Assembly (NCBI RefSeq): GCF_023078375.1
Contig: NZ_CP095554.1
Coordinates: 4,022,501 to 4,086,500, forward strand
Source: Roseomonas gilardii subsp. gilardii
GTDB taxonomy: Bacteria > Pseudomonadota > Alphaproteobacteria > Acetobacterales > Acetobacteraceae
Direction of reading: 5' to 3'
DNA: 64,000 nucleotides
A program made the translations under genes and the position numbers. The notes under the pieces were generated by a model, which saw nothing but the letters and a program-made list of their open reading frames with translations, did not search any database and was not told the origin of the DNA. This document shows positions 37,897 through 45,896 of the stretch, piece after piece. Within the stretch, counting starts at the first letter, position 1; every line of letters starts with the position of its first letter.

Positions 37897-38885
37897 GCCC
37901 GGTTCTGCGGCTCCAACGGGGACTCGGCCATGAGCTGGCGGACATAGCGGCCGACGCCATCCTCCAGCTCCGTGGCCGGGCGGTTGAAGCCGAGTTGCCG
38001 CAGCCGGTCCATCCGCGCTTCCGTGAAATACTGGTACTTTCCCTTCAGGTCCCCAGGCATCGGCACGTAGCGGATATCGGGCTCCCGTCCCATCGCGGCA
38101 TAGACGGCCAGGACCAAGTCCCGGAAGCTGCGGGCCTTTCCGGAGCCGCAGTTGAACAGGCCGGAGACGTGCGGATGCTCCATCAGCCAGAGCATCGCCG
38201 CCACGCAATCGTCCACATGCACGAAGTCGCGCATCTGCCCGCCATCGGGGATGCCTTCCCGGTCCGAGGCGAAGAGGGTCGCGGCCTCGCCCCCGGCGAT
38301 CTGTCGGAACTTGTGCAGCACCACCGAGGCCATGCGGCCCTTGTGCGCCTCCTGGGGGCCATAGACATTGAAGAACTTCAGCCCGGCCCAGTGCGGCGGG
38401 GCGAGGCGGTGGCGCGCCAGCAGGTCCACCACCCGCCGGTCGGTGGCATGCTTGGACCAGCCGTAGAGATTGAGCGGCCGCAGCTTCGCCAGGGCCTCCG
38501 GCGCCATGTCGTCGTCGAAGCCGGCGGAGCCGTCGCCATAGGTGGCGGCGGAGGAGGCGTAGACCAGCGGCACCCTGTACTCGGCGCACCAGTCCCAGAG
38601 CTTCAGGGTCAGCGACAGGTTGTTGGCGGCCACGAGGTCCCCATCCCGCACCGTGGTGGCGCTGATCGCGCCCAGGTGGAAGATCCCTTCCAGCCCCGAG
38701 GCGCTGTCCAGCCAGCGGTCCAGTTCCTCCGGCGGCACGATCCCGGCGATGGGATGCGGGGCGATGTTGCGCCACTTCTCGCCATCCCGCAGCCGGTCGC
38801 AGACCATGACCTCCTCCCCCCGCGCGCAGAGCGCGGCCAGGAGGTTGGAGCCGATGAAGCCGGCGCCGCCGGTGACGAGGAACAT
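37893..38885 (-). CDS. hldD: ADP-L-glycero-D-manno-heptose 6-epimerase
   Basis: Short-chain dehydrogenase-fold enzyme for LPS inner-core heptose synthesis, using NADP. The 330-residue product begins FLVTGGAGFIGSNLLAAL (nucleotide loop) and has the DxxxGEKWRNI-type segment DRLRDGEKWRNIAPHPI. It also has the catalytic LYGWSKHATD and FNVYGPQEAHKGRMASVV. It is the first gene of hldD-lgt-midA-pgeF, divergent from ubiK. Confidence 0.94.
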   Translation of the reverse strand: MFLVTGGAGFIGSNLLAALCARGEEVMVCDRLRDGEKWRNIAPHPIAGIVPPEELDRWLDSASGLEGIFHLGAISATTVRDGDLVAANNLSLTLKLWDWCAEYRVPLVYASSAATYGDGSAGFDDDMAPEALAKLRPLNLYGWSKHATDRRVVDLLARHRLAPPHWAGLKFFNVYGPQEAHKGRMASVVLHKFRQIAGGEAATLFASDREGIPDGGQMRDFVHVDDCVAAMLWLMEHPHVSGLFNCGSGKARSFRDLVLAVYAAMGREPDIRYVPMPGDLKGKYQYFTEARMDRLRQLGFNRPATELEDGVGRYVRQLMAESPLEPQNRA

Positions 38886-39051
38886 GGCGCTGCCTTTCCG
38901 CTCTGGCCGCCCTTGGGACGCTCCCCTGGGGAGGCCCGGCCGGATGGCCCGTTGAAGGAAATTGGACGAAGGGGACGTCCTTCCCCATATGGAGCCCATA
39001 TGTGGACTGCGTGATGGCAGCGCGGGCCGGGCCCGGCAAGGGAGACAAGTG

Positions 39052-39555
39052 ATGGATCAGGACGGCGGCTTCGGCGGAACCAGTGGCTCCAAGGGCGGTC
39101 CCGGGGGCGGTGGCGCCGGCTTCGGGCGCGGTGGCAAGATCTTCGACGACCTCGCGGGCGTGGCGGGCGGAGCCTTCTCGGCCCTCACCGGCCTGCGGAA
39201 CGAGGCCGAGGCGGTGTTCCGGGCCCAGGCGGAGAGCATGCTGCAGCGCCTGGACCTGGTGCGGCGGGAGGATCTGGACGCCGCCATGGAGCTGGCGCGC
39301 CGGGCGCGCGAGGAAGCCGAGGGCCTTGCCGCGCGGGTGACCGTGCTGGAGAAGCTGGTGGCCGGCATGGCCTCGGGTGCATCCGCCGTTCCGGCGGGAG
39401 CCTCGGTGGCCGATGCCGGGACGCTGAAGGGCAGCGGCGGTTCGGGCACGGGCCCCGCCTGGCCAGGACAGGGCGGGACGGCCGGCGCCAGCGAGGCCGA
39501 GGCCCAGCCGTCGGCGCCGAAGATCCGGCCCGGCGAGCCCGGTTCGCTCGACTGA
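39052..39555 (+). CDS. ubiK: UbiK/BMFP-type accessory factor
   Basis: The 167-residue protein is built around the UbiK domain (IFDDLAGVAGGAFSALTGLRNEAEAVFRAQAESMLQRLDLV, then REDLDAAMELARRAREEAEGLAARVTVLEKL). That is an amphipathic helix followed by a trimeric coiled coil as in the membrane-fusogenic BMFP family. UbiK assists ubiquinone synthesis in proteobacteria. The N-terminal Gly-rich 25 residues and the long Gly/Ala/Ser tail are extra. ATG 39052 has GGGAGA upstream. The gene is divergent from hldD. Confidence 0.82.
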   Translation: MDQDGGFGGTSGSKGGPGGGGAGFGRGGKIFDDLAGVAGGAFSALTGLRNEAEAVFRAQAESMLQRLDLVRREDLDAAMELARRAREEAEGLAARVTVLEKLVAGMASGASAVPAGASVADAGTLKGSGGSGTGPAWPGQGGTAGASEAEAQPSAPKIRPGEPGSLD

Positions 39556-39562
39556 GCCCCGT

Positions 39563-39581
39563 ATTCCCGGACTCCGGGAAT
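39563..39581 (+). terminator. Hairpin after ubiK
   Basis: ATTCCCGG, loop ACT, CCGGGAAT: a perfect 8-bp stem starting eight bases after the ubiK stop, without a U tract. Confidence 0.5.
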
Positions 39582-39617
39582 GGCGGCGGTGCCACACATC
39601 CTTCGCAGGAGGTGTTG

Positions 39618-39674
39618 ATGCCGAAGAAATTCCTTGCTGTTCCCGGGTTATGGCAACGCAATATCAAGTTCTAG
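39618..39674 (+). CDS. Possible 18-residue small ORF with strong ribosome site
   Basis: ATG at 39618 follows a near-perfect AGGAGGT with 4-5 bases spacing and opens an 18-codon frame (MPKKFLAVPGLWQRNIKF) ending TAG, 69 bases ahead of the ybjN-like gene. The local sequence is less G+C-rich than its surroundings. It could be a small protein or a leader peptide. No homologue is known to me. Confidence 0.3.
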   Translation: MPKKFLAVPGLWQRNIKF

Positions 39675-39743
39675 GGGCTGGGTCCGCGAGTCTGATCTAG
39701 ACTCAGTGGTCAGGGCCCAGCCAGGACGGGAAGGAGGTGCCAC

Positions 39744-40250
39744 ATGACCGCTCCGCTCGCCCTCGGACGCCGGGAGAAGGCGTCCAATCCCCTCGACGTG
39801 ATGGAGCAGATCGTCGTCGCCAACGACTGGGCGTTCGACCGTCGCTCCTCCGGCGAAATGGCCGCCGAGGCCCCGGGGAAGTGGTGCGACTACGGGCTGC
39901 ATTTCGCGTGGTCTTCCGAAATCAGCGCCATGCACTTCACCTGCGCCTTCGACATGAAGGTGCCGCCCGAAGCCCGCAGCAAGCTCTATGAATTGTTGGC
40001 CTTGGCCAATGAAAAGCTCTGGATCGGACATTTCGGGATCGAGGGCGACGACGGCACCCCGGTCTTCCGGCATTCGGTGCTGCTGCGCGGCGCTCCCGGC
40101 GCCTCGGCGGAAAGCCTGGAGGACATGGTGGACATCGCCCTGACGGAGTGCGAGCGTTTCTTTCCGGCCTTCCAGCTCGTGCTGTGGGGCGGCCGTGGCG
40201 CGGAGGATGCGCTGCAGGCCGCCATGCTCGACTGCCTCGGGGAGGCCTGA
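39744..40250 (+). CDS. YbjN-domain protein
   Basis: The 168-residue cytoplasmic protein has the YbjN fold, related to type III secretion chaperones (NPLDVMEQIVVANDWAFDRRSSGEMAAEAPGKWCDYGLHFAWSSE, then ALTECERFFPAFQLVLWGG). YbjN family proteins affect stress tolerance and motility in enterobacteria by an unknown mechanism. A strong GGAGG ribosome site precedes the ATG. It is followed 21 bases later by proC, a conserved alphaproteobacterial pair. Confidence 0.85.
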   Translation: MTAPLALGRREKASNPLDVMEQIVVANDWAFDRRSSGEMAAEAPGKWCDYGLHFAWSSEISAMHFTCAFDMKVPPEARSKLYELLALANEKLWIGHFGIEGDDGTPVFRHSVLLRGAPGASAESLEDMVDIALTECERFFPAFQLVLWGGRGAEDALQAAMLDCLGEA

Positions 40251-40271
40251 CATTTGATGTAAGGGGGTTCC

Positions 40272-41075
40272 ATGAGTGAGGCGCTGCCGCCCGTCCTGCT
40301 GGTTGGCTATGGCAAGATGGGAGGGGCGATGCTGACGGGTTGGCTGGCCCGCGGCATCTCCGAGGCCATTGCCGTGGACCCCCATGCCACCGAGGTTCCG
40401 GCTGGGCTGCGCCTGGTGCCGGAGGTCGGTGACCTGCCGCCGGAATTCCGCCCCGCTGCCGTGGTGCTGGCGGTGAAGCCGCAGCTGGCGGCCGAGACCC
40501 TGCCCGCCTATGCCCGCTTCGCGAAGGCGGGCGCACTTTTCGTTTCCATCATGGCCGGCCAGACCGAGGCGGGAATTGAAAGCCTGCTTGGCGGCGAAGC
40601 CGCGGTGGTGCGCGCCATGCCCAACACCCCGGCCGCGATCGGCCAGGGCTTCACCGCCGCCTTCGCCGGGGCGCGGGTGACGGAGGCGCAGAAATCCCTG
40701 GCGGATGCCCTGCTCCGCGCCGTGGGCGAGGTCGCCTGGGTGGAAAAGGAAGCACAGCTTGATGCCGTCACCGCCGTCTCGGGCGGCGGGCCGGCCTATG
40801 TCTTCCTGCTGGCGGAACTGCTGGAGAAGGCGGCGCTGGAACAGGGCCTGCCCGCCGACCTGGCGCGGCGCATGGCCCGGGCCACGGTCTCCGGCTCGGG
40901 CTACCTGCTGGCACGGAGCGAGGAGGATGCCGCCGTGCTCCGCCGCAACGTGACCAGCCCGAAAGGCACCACGGAACGGGCCCTGGCCGTGCTGATGGCT
41001 GAGGATGCCTGGCCCGCGCTGATCTCCCGCGCCATCGCCGCCGCGACGGCACGTTCGCGTGAGCTTTCCGCGTGA
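40272..41075 (+). CDS. proC: Pyrroline-5-carboxylate reductase
   Basis: Final step of proline synthesis, NAD(P)H-dependent. The 267-residue product has LLVGYGKMGGAMLTGWL (dinucleotide loop), VVLAVKPQL, VVRAMPNTPAAIGQG and the ProC signature TAVSGGGPAYVFLLAELLEKAALEQGL. The C-terminal NVTSPKGTTERAL is also present. Co-transcribed with the YbjN-domain gene. Confidence 0.96.
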   Translation: MSEALPPVLLVGYGKMGGAMLTGWLARGISEAIAVDPHATEVPAGLRLVPEVGDLPPEFRPAAVVLAVKPQLAAETLPAYARFAKAGALFVSIMAGQTEAGIESLLGGEAAVVRAMPNTPAAIGQGFTAAFAGARVTEAQKSLADALLRAVGEVAWVEKEAQLDAVTAVSGGGPAYVFLLAELLEKAALEQGLPADLARRMARATVSGSGYLLARSEEDAAVLRRNVTSPKGTTERALAVLMAEDAWPALISRAIAAATARSRELSA

Positions 41076-41165
41076 GCAGCCGCGAGGATCACGGGCCTTC
41101 ACGACTCCATGGGCCGACACGGTCCGGGCTTGGCGCACCTGCCACGCAGGACAAATTGTGGTCCC

Positions 41166-41861
41166 ATGCAGAATCCCGTTGACCCCCACCTCCCGCCCAC
41201 CGCCCCGGCCTTTGACGAGACGCGGGTCCTTGATGCGCTCTGGCAGGTCGTGGCCACGCGCGGCTGGCACGGCGTGACCTTCGGCCGCATCGCCGCCGAA
41301 AGCGGGGTGGGCCTCGATTCGCTGCGGGAGCACTACGGCACGCCCATGGCGCTGATGGCCGCCCATGCCCGGGCCGTGGACCGGCAGGTGTTGTCCACCA
41401 CCATTCCCGGCCAGGGCGGCTCGGCCCGGGACCGGATCTTCGACCTGCTGATGCGCCGCTTCGACGCGCTGCAGCCGCACCGGGCGGGGATCCTGCGGCT
41501 CCAGGCCGATCTGCGCCGCCACCCGCTGCTCGCCCTTTCGCTCTCGCCCCTGCTGATGGCCTCCATGGCCTGGATGCTGGAAGGGGCGGAGGTCGATACC
41601 TCCGGCGCGCGCGGGCTGATGCGCGTGCAGGGCCTGGTCGGCGTCTGGCTGGCGGCCTCCCGCAGCTGGGCCGACGACAACAGCCTGGATCTGGGGCCGA
41701 CAATGGCGGCGCTGGACAAGGCCCTGGACCGCGCGGAGCAGATCGCGCGCACGCTGCGCCTGGATGATGGCGATCTTTCCGGAGCTGGCCGCGACAGAAT
41801 CGTTCCGGGCCGGGACGCAGCACCATCGCCACCGGCCAACACGGACCCTATGCTGGGTTAG
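41166..41861 (+). CDS. TetR-like regulator
   Basis: The 231-residue protein has an N-terminal helix-turn-helix of TetR type (TRVLDALWQVVATRGWHGVTFGRIAAESGVGLDSLREHYGTPMALMAAHARAV) and an all-helical C-domain. It also resembles the TetR-fold COQ9 group. The last 30 residues are Pro/Asp-rich. It lies 57 bases before the phasin gene on the same strand, so control of polyhydroxyalkanoate-related genes is possible but not shown. ATG 41166 was chosen at the start of coding-like sequence. Confidence 0.7.
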   Translation: MQNPVDPHLPPTAPAFDETRVLDALWQVVATRGWHGVTFGRIAAESGVGLDSLREHYGTPMALMAAHARAVDRQVLSTTIPGQGGSARDRIFDLLMRRFDALQPHRAGILRLQADLRRHPLLALSLSPLLMASMAWMLEGAEVDTSGARGLMRVQGLVGVWLAASRSWADDNSLDLGPTMAALDKALDRAEQIARTLRLDDGDLSGAGRDRIVPGRDAAPSPPANTDPMLG

Positions 41862-41918
41862 CGCGACCCCTGGACGGACCTGGCTGTCGCGCTCCCTTGC
41901 CGAAGGAGGAACCATAAC

Positions 41919-42362
41919 ATGGCGAAGTCCCCCACCCCGCCGTCGGATCTGGATCCGTTCCGCGAATCCATGAAGATCTTCTCCGAGATGCGCTTCGGCG
42001 CCCTGCCCGACCTGGAAGGGCTGGCGGCGGCGCAGCGGCGCAACCTGGAAGCCCTGTCCGCCGCCAACCGCGTGGCGCTCGAAGGGGCCCAGGCCGTGGC
42101 CAAGCGGCACATGGAGATCATGCAGCAGTCCATGGCGGAGATGACTGACGCCATGCGTTCCGTCACCGAGCAGGGCGACCCGAAGGAAAAGGCTGCCAAG
42201 CAGGCGGAGATCCTGAAGGCCACCTATGAGCGGGCCGTGTCCAACATCCGTGAACTGGCCGACCTGATCCAGAAGTCGAATGGCGAGGCGCTGAACCTGC
42301 TCAACCGCCGCTTCACCGAGGCGATGGACGAGGTCAAGACCATCATGTCCCGCAAGGGCTGA
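41919..42362 (+). CDS. Phasin family protein
   Basis: The 147-residue helical protein has the phasin domain (LPDLEGLAAAQRRNLEALSAANRVALEGAQAVAKRHMEIMQQSMAEM ... VSNIRELADLIQKSNGEALNLLNRRFTEAMDEVKTI). It coats polyhydroxyalkanoate granules, so the organism probably stores PHA. A GAAGGAGGA ribosome site precedes the ATG. No PHA synthase is in the window. A strong hairpin terminator follows. Confidence 0.92.
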   Translation: MAKSPTPPSDLDPFRESMKIFSEMRFGALPDLEGLAAAQRRNLEALSAANRVALEGAQAVAKRHMEIMQQSMAEMTDAMRSVTEQGDPKEKAAKQAEILKATYERAVSNIRELADLIQKSNGEALNLLNRRFTEAMDEVKTIMSRKG

Positions 42363-42393
42363 CAGCGGGCGAAACCACCCTCCGACAGGGAAA

Positions 42394-42427
42394 GCGGCCG
42401 GTCCTGGCATGGGACAGGATCGGCCGC
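42394..42427. terminator. Terminator hairpin after phasin gene
   Basis: GCGGCCGGTCCTG (42394-42406) pairs, with one mismatch, with CAGGATCGGCCGC (42415-42427). It lies between the convergent phasin and DUF4169 genes. Confidence 0.65.
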
Positions 42428-42460
42428 GACACGGTCACGGCAGGCAGGCCCCTCACGGCG

Positions 42461-42652
42461 TCAGTCCCGGCGCTCCGGCTCCTCCCGCCGGGCACCGTCC
42501 AGCAGCGCCTCGCGCTGTTCCCGGGCCAACCGGTCCGCCGCCTTCCGGGCGCCGCTGCGGCCATGCCGGATGCGGTTCTCCACCGCCTTCGCCTCCTTTT
42601 CCGCCTTGTCCCTGGCTTTCCGGACCTGACGGAGATTCACGATATCGCCCAT
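42461..42652 (-). CDS. DUF4169 family protein
   Basis: The 63-residue, highly basic and helical protein begins MGDIVNLRQVRKARDKAEKE, the DUF4169 signature, and continues with AVENRIRHGRSGARKAADRLARE. The function is unknown; in alphaproteobacteria it is often next to a small DUF6898 or ribbon-helix-helix gene, not seen here. Divergent from the hydrolase gene. Confidence 0.8.
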   Translation of the reverse strand: MGDIVNLRQVRKARDKAEKEAKAVENRIRHGRSGARKAADRLAREQREALLDGARREEPERRD

Positions 42653-42790
42653 GGCGGCAGGATAGGCGATCGCGCAGCGCCATGAAATCGCCCAGGCCCG
42701 TGACAGGGACCTGAAAGCACGCGAGACTGGCAGCGAACGACGCCGCGCAGCGCGGCACGGGTATCCGGCCAAGCGACAGGACCGTACAGC

Positions 42791-43456
42791 ATGCAGATCG
42801 AACTGACCGCCAAGGACGGGCACCGCTTTTCCGCCTACCGCTCCGGCCCGAAGGACGCCACGCGCGGGCTGGTGGTCGTGCAGGAGATCTTCGGGGTCAA
42901 CGGCCATATGCGCCATGTCAGCGACCATTTCGGCGCGCTGGGCTATGCGGTGGTCTGCCCGGCGCTGTTCGACCGCGCCGAGCGTGGCGTGGAACTCGGC
43001 TACGCCAAGGAGGATGCCCAGCGCGGCCTGGCCCTGCGCGCGCAGATCCCGGAGGAAGCCGTCCTGGCCGATATCCAGGCCGCCGCCGATGCCCTGCCGG
43101 CGGGGGCCAGGCGCGGGATCGTCGGCTACTGCTGGGGAGGCGCCATCGCCTGGTGGGGCGCGACGCGCATGACCGGCTTCTCGGCGGCGGTGGGCTATTA
43201 TGGCGGCGGAATCGCGGCGAGCCGCGATGCGGTGCCGAACTGCCCGGTGCAACTGCATTTCGGGGCCGAGGACCACAGCATTCCGCTCACCGACGTGGAG
43301 GCCATCCGGGCCGCGCAACCCGGGATCGAGGTCTATGTCTACCCCGGTGCGGGCCATGGCTTCTCCTGCGAGGAACGCCCCTCCTTCAGCGCGCCCAACG
43401 CCTCGGTGGCGGCGGAGCGCACCCGGATCTTCCTCGACAAGGCCCTGCACGCGTGA
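42791..43456 (+). CDS. Dienelactone hydrolase family protein
   Basis: The 221-residue alpha/beta hydrolase is of carboxymethylenebutenolidase type. The nucleophile is the Cys in GIVGYCWGGAIAWWGA, with Asp in AEDHSIP and His in GAGHGFSCEERPSF completing the triad. VVVQEIFGVNGHMRHVSDHFGALGYAVVCPALF is typical. No aromatic ring-cleavage genes are near, so the natural substrate is uncertain. Overlaps the next small gene by GTGA. Confidence 0.9.
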   Translation: MQIELTAKDGHRFSAYRSGPKDATRGLVVVQEIFGVNGHMRHVSDHFGALGYAVVCPALFDRAERGVELGYAKEDAQRGLALRAQIPEEAVLADIQAAADALPAGARRGIVGYCWGGAIAWWGATRMTGFSAAVGYYGGGIAASRDAVPNCPVQLHFGAEDHSIPLTDVEAIRAAQPGIEVYVYPGAGHGFSCEERPSFSAPNASVAAERTRIFLDKALHA

Positions 43457-43614
43457 TCTCGCGCTTCATCCTCTGCTTCGCCCTGCTGGGATTGCTGGTC
43501 TGGATTCCCATGGCCACCCCGCAGGGCTTCGGCGATGCGCCGCTTCTCGTGGTCGGCGTGCTCTTCCTGGCGACGCTGCTGCTCGTCTGGCGGCGGCATC
43601 CCACGGACGAGTGA
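43453..43614 (+). CDS. Small two-helix membrane protein
   Basis: The 53-residue protein has two hydrophobic segments (ISRFILCFALLGLLVWI, PLLVVGVLFLATLLLVW) and a charged end (RRHPTDE). The GTG start overlaps the dienelactone hydrolase stop as GTGA, so it is translated only if coupled. No recognised family. Confidence 0.55.
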   Translation: MISRFILCFALLGLLVWIPMATPQGFGDAPLLVVGVLFLATLLLVWRRHPTDE

Positions 43615-43645
43615 GACGGGGGGCATCCGCCTCCCTTCCGGAAGG

Positions 43646-43664
43646 TCCGGCGCGATGCGCCGGA
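43646..43664. terminator. Bidirectional terminator hairpin
   Basis: TCCGGCGC, loop GAT, GCGCCGGA: a perfect 8-bp stem between convergent genes, preceded by a smaller CTTCCGGAAG palindrome. Confidence 0.6.
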
Positions 43665-43668
43665 AGCC

Positions 43669-44091
43669 TCAGCCCAGCACGCGGTGGAAGCGGATCGAGG
43701 AGTTCTCGAACCCCAGCGCGCGGTAGAAGGCATGGGCGTCGTCGCGCCCCATCCGCGTGGTAAGTTCCAGCCGCGCACAGCCCCAGCCCTTCGCGGTTTC
43801 CAGGGCCGCATCCACCAGCCTGCGGCCGACCCCGTGCCCGCGCGCGCCCTCGTCCACCACCAGGCTGGTGATCCGCGCATCGGGGACCGGCCGGTGCAGC
43901 ATGGGGGACTGGTTCATGGCGAGCGCGCCGAGCACCCGCCCCGTCTCCTCCGCCACCAGCACGGCTTGGCCACTGCCCGGCGCGATCAACCCGGCGATCA
44001 TCGCGGGGGCGATCTCGTTCCCGCTGAGCTGGCGCATCAGCGCGACCAGCGCCGGGACATCCCCCGGCGCCGCGGGCCGCACCGCGATCAC
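43669..44091 (-). CDS. GNAT-family N-acetyltransferase
   Basis: The 140-residue acyl-CoA transferase has ITSLVVDEGARGHGVGRRLVDAALETAKGWGC, which contains the acetyl-CoA loop (RGHGVGRRL), and HAFYRALGFENSSIRF at the end. The substrate is unknown. The GTG start overlaps the mtnP stop by four bases, so it is in the mtnP operon and may modify something linked to methylthioadenosine salvage, though this is only context. Confidence 0.85.
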   Translation of the reverse strand: MIAVRPAAPGDVPALVALMRQLSGNEIAPAMIAGLIAPGSGQAVLVAEETGRVLGALAMNQSPMLHRPVPDARITSLVVDEGARGHGVGRRLVDAALETAKGWGCARLELTTRMGRDDAHAFYRALGFENSSIRFHRVLG

Positions 44092-44978
44092 GCGACCTTG
44101 CCCAGCACGCGGCCTGCCACGGCGTCGAGCTTCGCCATCAGGGCCGGGTCGCGCTTCTCCGGCGGGGTGACGAGCGCCATCTCCAGCGCCCGGTCGCAGC
44201 CATAGGGGCAGGCGCCGCGCGGCGCGCCCAGCGAGGGGATTACCCGCTTCACCAGGGCCCGCGCCTTGTCGGCATTGCTGTGCATGATCTTGATCACCGC
44301 ATCGACGGTGACATGGTCATGGTCCGGGTGCCAGCAGTCGAAATCCGTCACCATGGCGACGGTGGCGTAGCAGAGCTCCGCCTCGCGGGCGAGCTTGGCC
44401 TCCGGCATGTTGGTCATGCCGATCACGTCGCAGCCCCAGGCGCGGTAGAGCTCGCTCTCCGCCTTGGTGGAGAATTGCGGCCCCTCCATCACGAGATAGG
44501 TGCCGCCGCGCTTGTGCGGGATGCCGATCTCGCGCGCCGCCGTCTCCATCGCGTCGCCGAGCCGGGTGCAGACGGGATGCGCCATCGACACATGCGCGAC
44601 GCAGCCGGTCTCGAAGAAGGTCTTCTTGCGGGCGAAGGAGCGGTCGATGAACTGGTCCACGATCACGAAATGCCCGGGCGGCAGGTCGCCGTTCAGGCTG
44701 CCCACGGCGGAAACGGACAGGATCTCCGTCACGCCCGCGCGCTTCAGCACGTCGATATTGGCGCGATAGTTCAGCTCGCTCGGCGGCACGCGGTGGCCAC
44801 GGCCATGGCGCGGCAGGAAGACGCAGCGCACGCCGTCGAGCCGGCCGAAGAGCAGCTCATCGGAGGGCTCGCCCCAGGGGCTTTCCACCCGGCGCCACTC
44901 GCGCTCCACAAGCCCATCGATATCGTAGAGGCCGGAACCTCCGATCACGCCGATCACGGGTTCGATCAGGTCGGACAT
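44088..44978 (-). CDS. mtnP: S-methyl-5'-thioadenosine phosphorylase
   Basis: Trimeric purine phosphorylase of methionine salvage, splitting MTA into adenine and methylthioribose phosphate. The 296-residue product has IGVIGGSGLYDIDGL, FLPRHGRGHRVPPSELNYRANIDVLK, SVGSLNG-like AVGSLNGDLPPGHFVIVDQFIDRS and TYLVMEGPQFSTKAESELYRAWGCDVIGMTNMPEAKLAREAEL. The DFDCWH motif is also present. ATG 44978 is the family start. No other methionine salvage genes are close. Confidence 0.95.
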   Translation of the reverse strand: MSDLIEPVIGVIGGSGLYDIDGLVEREWRRVESPWGEPSDELLFGRLDGVRCVFLPRHGRGHRVPPSELNYRANIDVLKRAGVTEILSVSAVGSLNGDLPPGHFVIVDQFIDRSFARKKTFFETGCVAHVSMAHPVCTRLGDAMETAAREIGIPHKRGGTYLVMEGPQFSTKAESELYRAWGCDVIGMTNMPEAKLAREAELCYATVAMVTDFDCWHPDHDHVTVDAVIKIMHSNADKARALVKRVIPSLGAPRGACPYGCDRALEMALVTPPEKRDPALMAKLDAVAGRVLGKVA

Positions 44979-45098
44979 GCTGCGTCCTCTCGAAAACGGG
45001 CAACGGCCGCGCAAGGCGGCCGCGTGGGATCCCCGGAACAGGATTCCCGGAACGGGGGGCCCCACCATGCCCGTTTCCTGGCATGGCGGGTATCTCCC

Positions 45099-45896
45099 TC
45101 AGTGCAGGTCGGCCCAGACCTTGCGCTTCACCGCATAAGTGAGGCCGCCCAGGACGACCAGGAAGATCAGGATCTTGATGCCCATGGCGCGGCGGGTTTC
45201 CAGGTTGGGCTCGGCGGCCCAGGCCAGGAAGGTGGCGACATCGCGGGACATCTGGTCCTCGGTCGCCTTGGTGCCGTCCGCGAACTCGACCTGCCCTTCG
45301 TTCAGTGGCTTGGGCATGGCGATCATGTGGCCAGGGAAGTACTTGTTGTAGTGCATCCCGTTCGGCAGGTTCACGCCCTCGGGCGGGTCGGCATAGCCGA
45401 CCAGCAGGGCATGGATGTAGTCCGCCCCGCCTTCCCGCGCCTTGACGATCACCGAGAGATCCGGCGGCAGGGCACCGTTGTTGGCGGCGCGCGCGGCGTT
45501 CTCGTTCGGGAAGGGCGCGCGGAAGCGGTCGCTCGGCCGGCCGGGCCGGGGATTCACCTGGCCGTTGTCGTCCGGCGCGCCGGGCACCTCCACCGAGGCC
45601 GCCGCCCCCTGCACCATGGCTTCCGGCAGCCCGATCTGCCCGAGGTTCCGGTAGTAGAGCTGGTGCAGCGAGTGGCAGTTGGCGCAGACCTGCATGTAGA
45701 TCTGCGCTCCCCGCTGCAGGGAGGCCCGGTCGAAGGTCCCGATCGGGCTGCTGAAGGAGAAGCCGGCCTTCGGGATCTCGATCGCGCCCTCGGCCGCCCC
45801 GGCCGGCGAGGCCAATGCCGGAGCCAGGGCGAGGAGGGAGGCCAAGGTGATGCGCCGGGCGGCGCGCGCGGCCATGGGCTTGAAGCGACGGATCAT
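45099..45896 (-). CDS. petC: Cytochrome c1 of the bc1 complex
   Basis: The 265-residue heme protein of ubiquinol-cytochrome c reductase has an N-terminal signal (ASLLALAPALASPAGAAEG). It has the heme c motif CANCH in YMQVCANCHSLHQLYYRNLGQIG, the heme ligand Met region (GHMIAMPKPL), and a C-terminal anchor (ILIFLVVLGGLTYAV). The start ATG shares its A with the petB stop (TGATG). Third gene of petA-petB-petC. Confidence 0.96.
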   Translation of the reverse strand: MIRRFKPMAARAARRITLASLLALAPALASPAGAAEGAIEIPKAGFSFSSPIGTFDRASLQRGAQIYMQVCANCHSLHQLYYRNLGQIGLPEAMVQGAAASVEVPGAPDDNGQVNPRPGRPSDRFRAPFPNENAARAANNGALPPDLSVIVKAREGGADYIHALLVGYADPPEGVNLPNGMHYNKYFPGHMIAMPKPLNEGQVEFADGTKATEDQMSRDVATFLAWAAEPNLETRRAMGIKILIFLVVLGGLTYAVKRKVWADLH

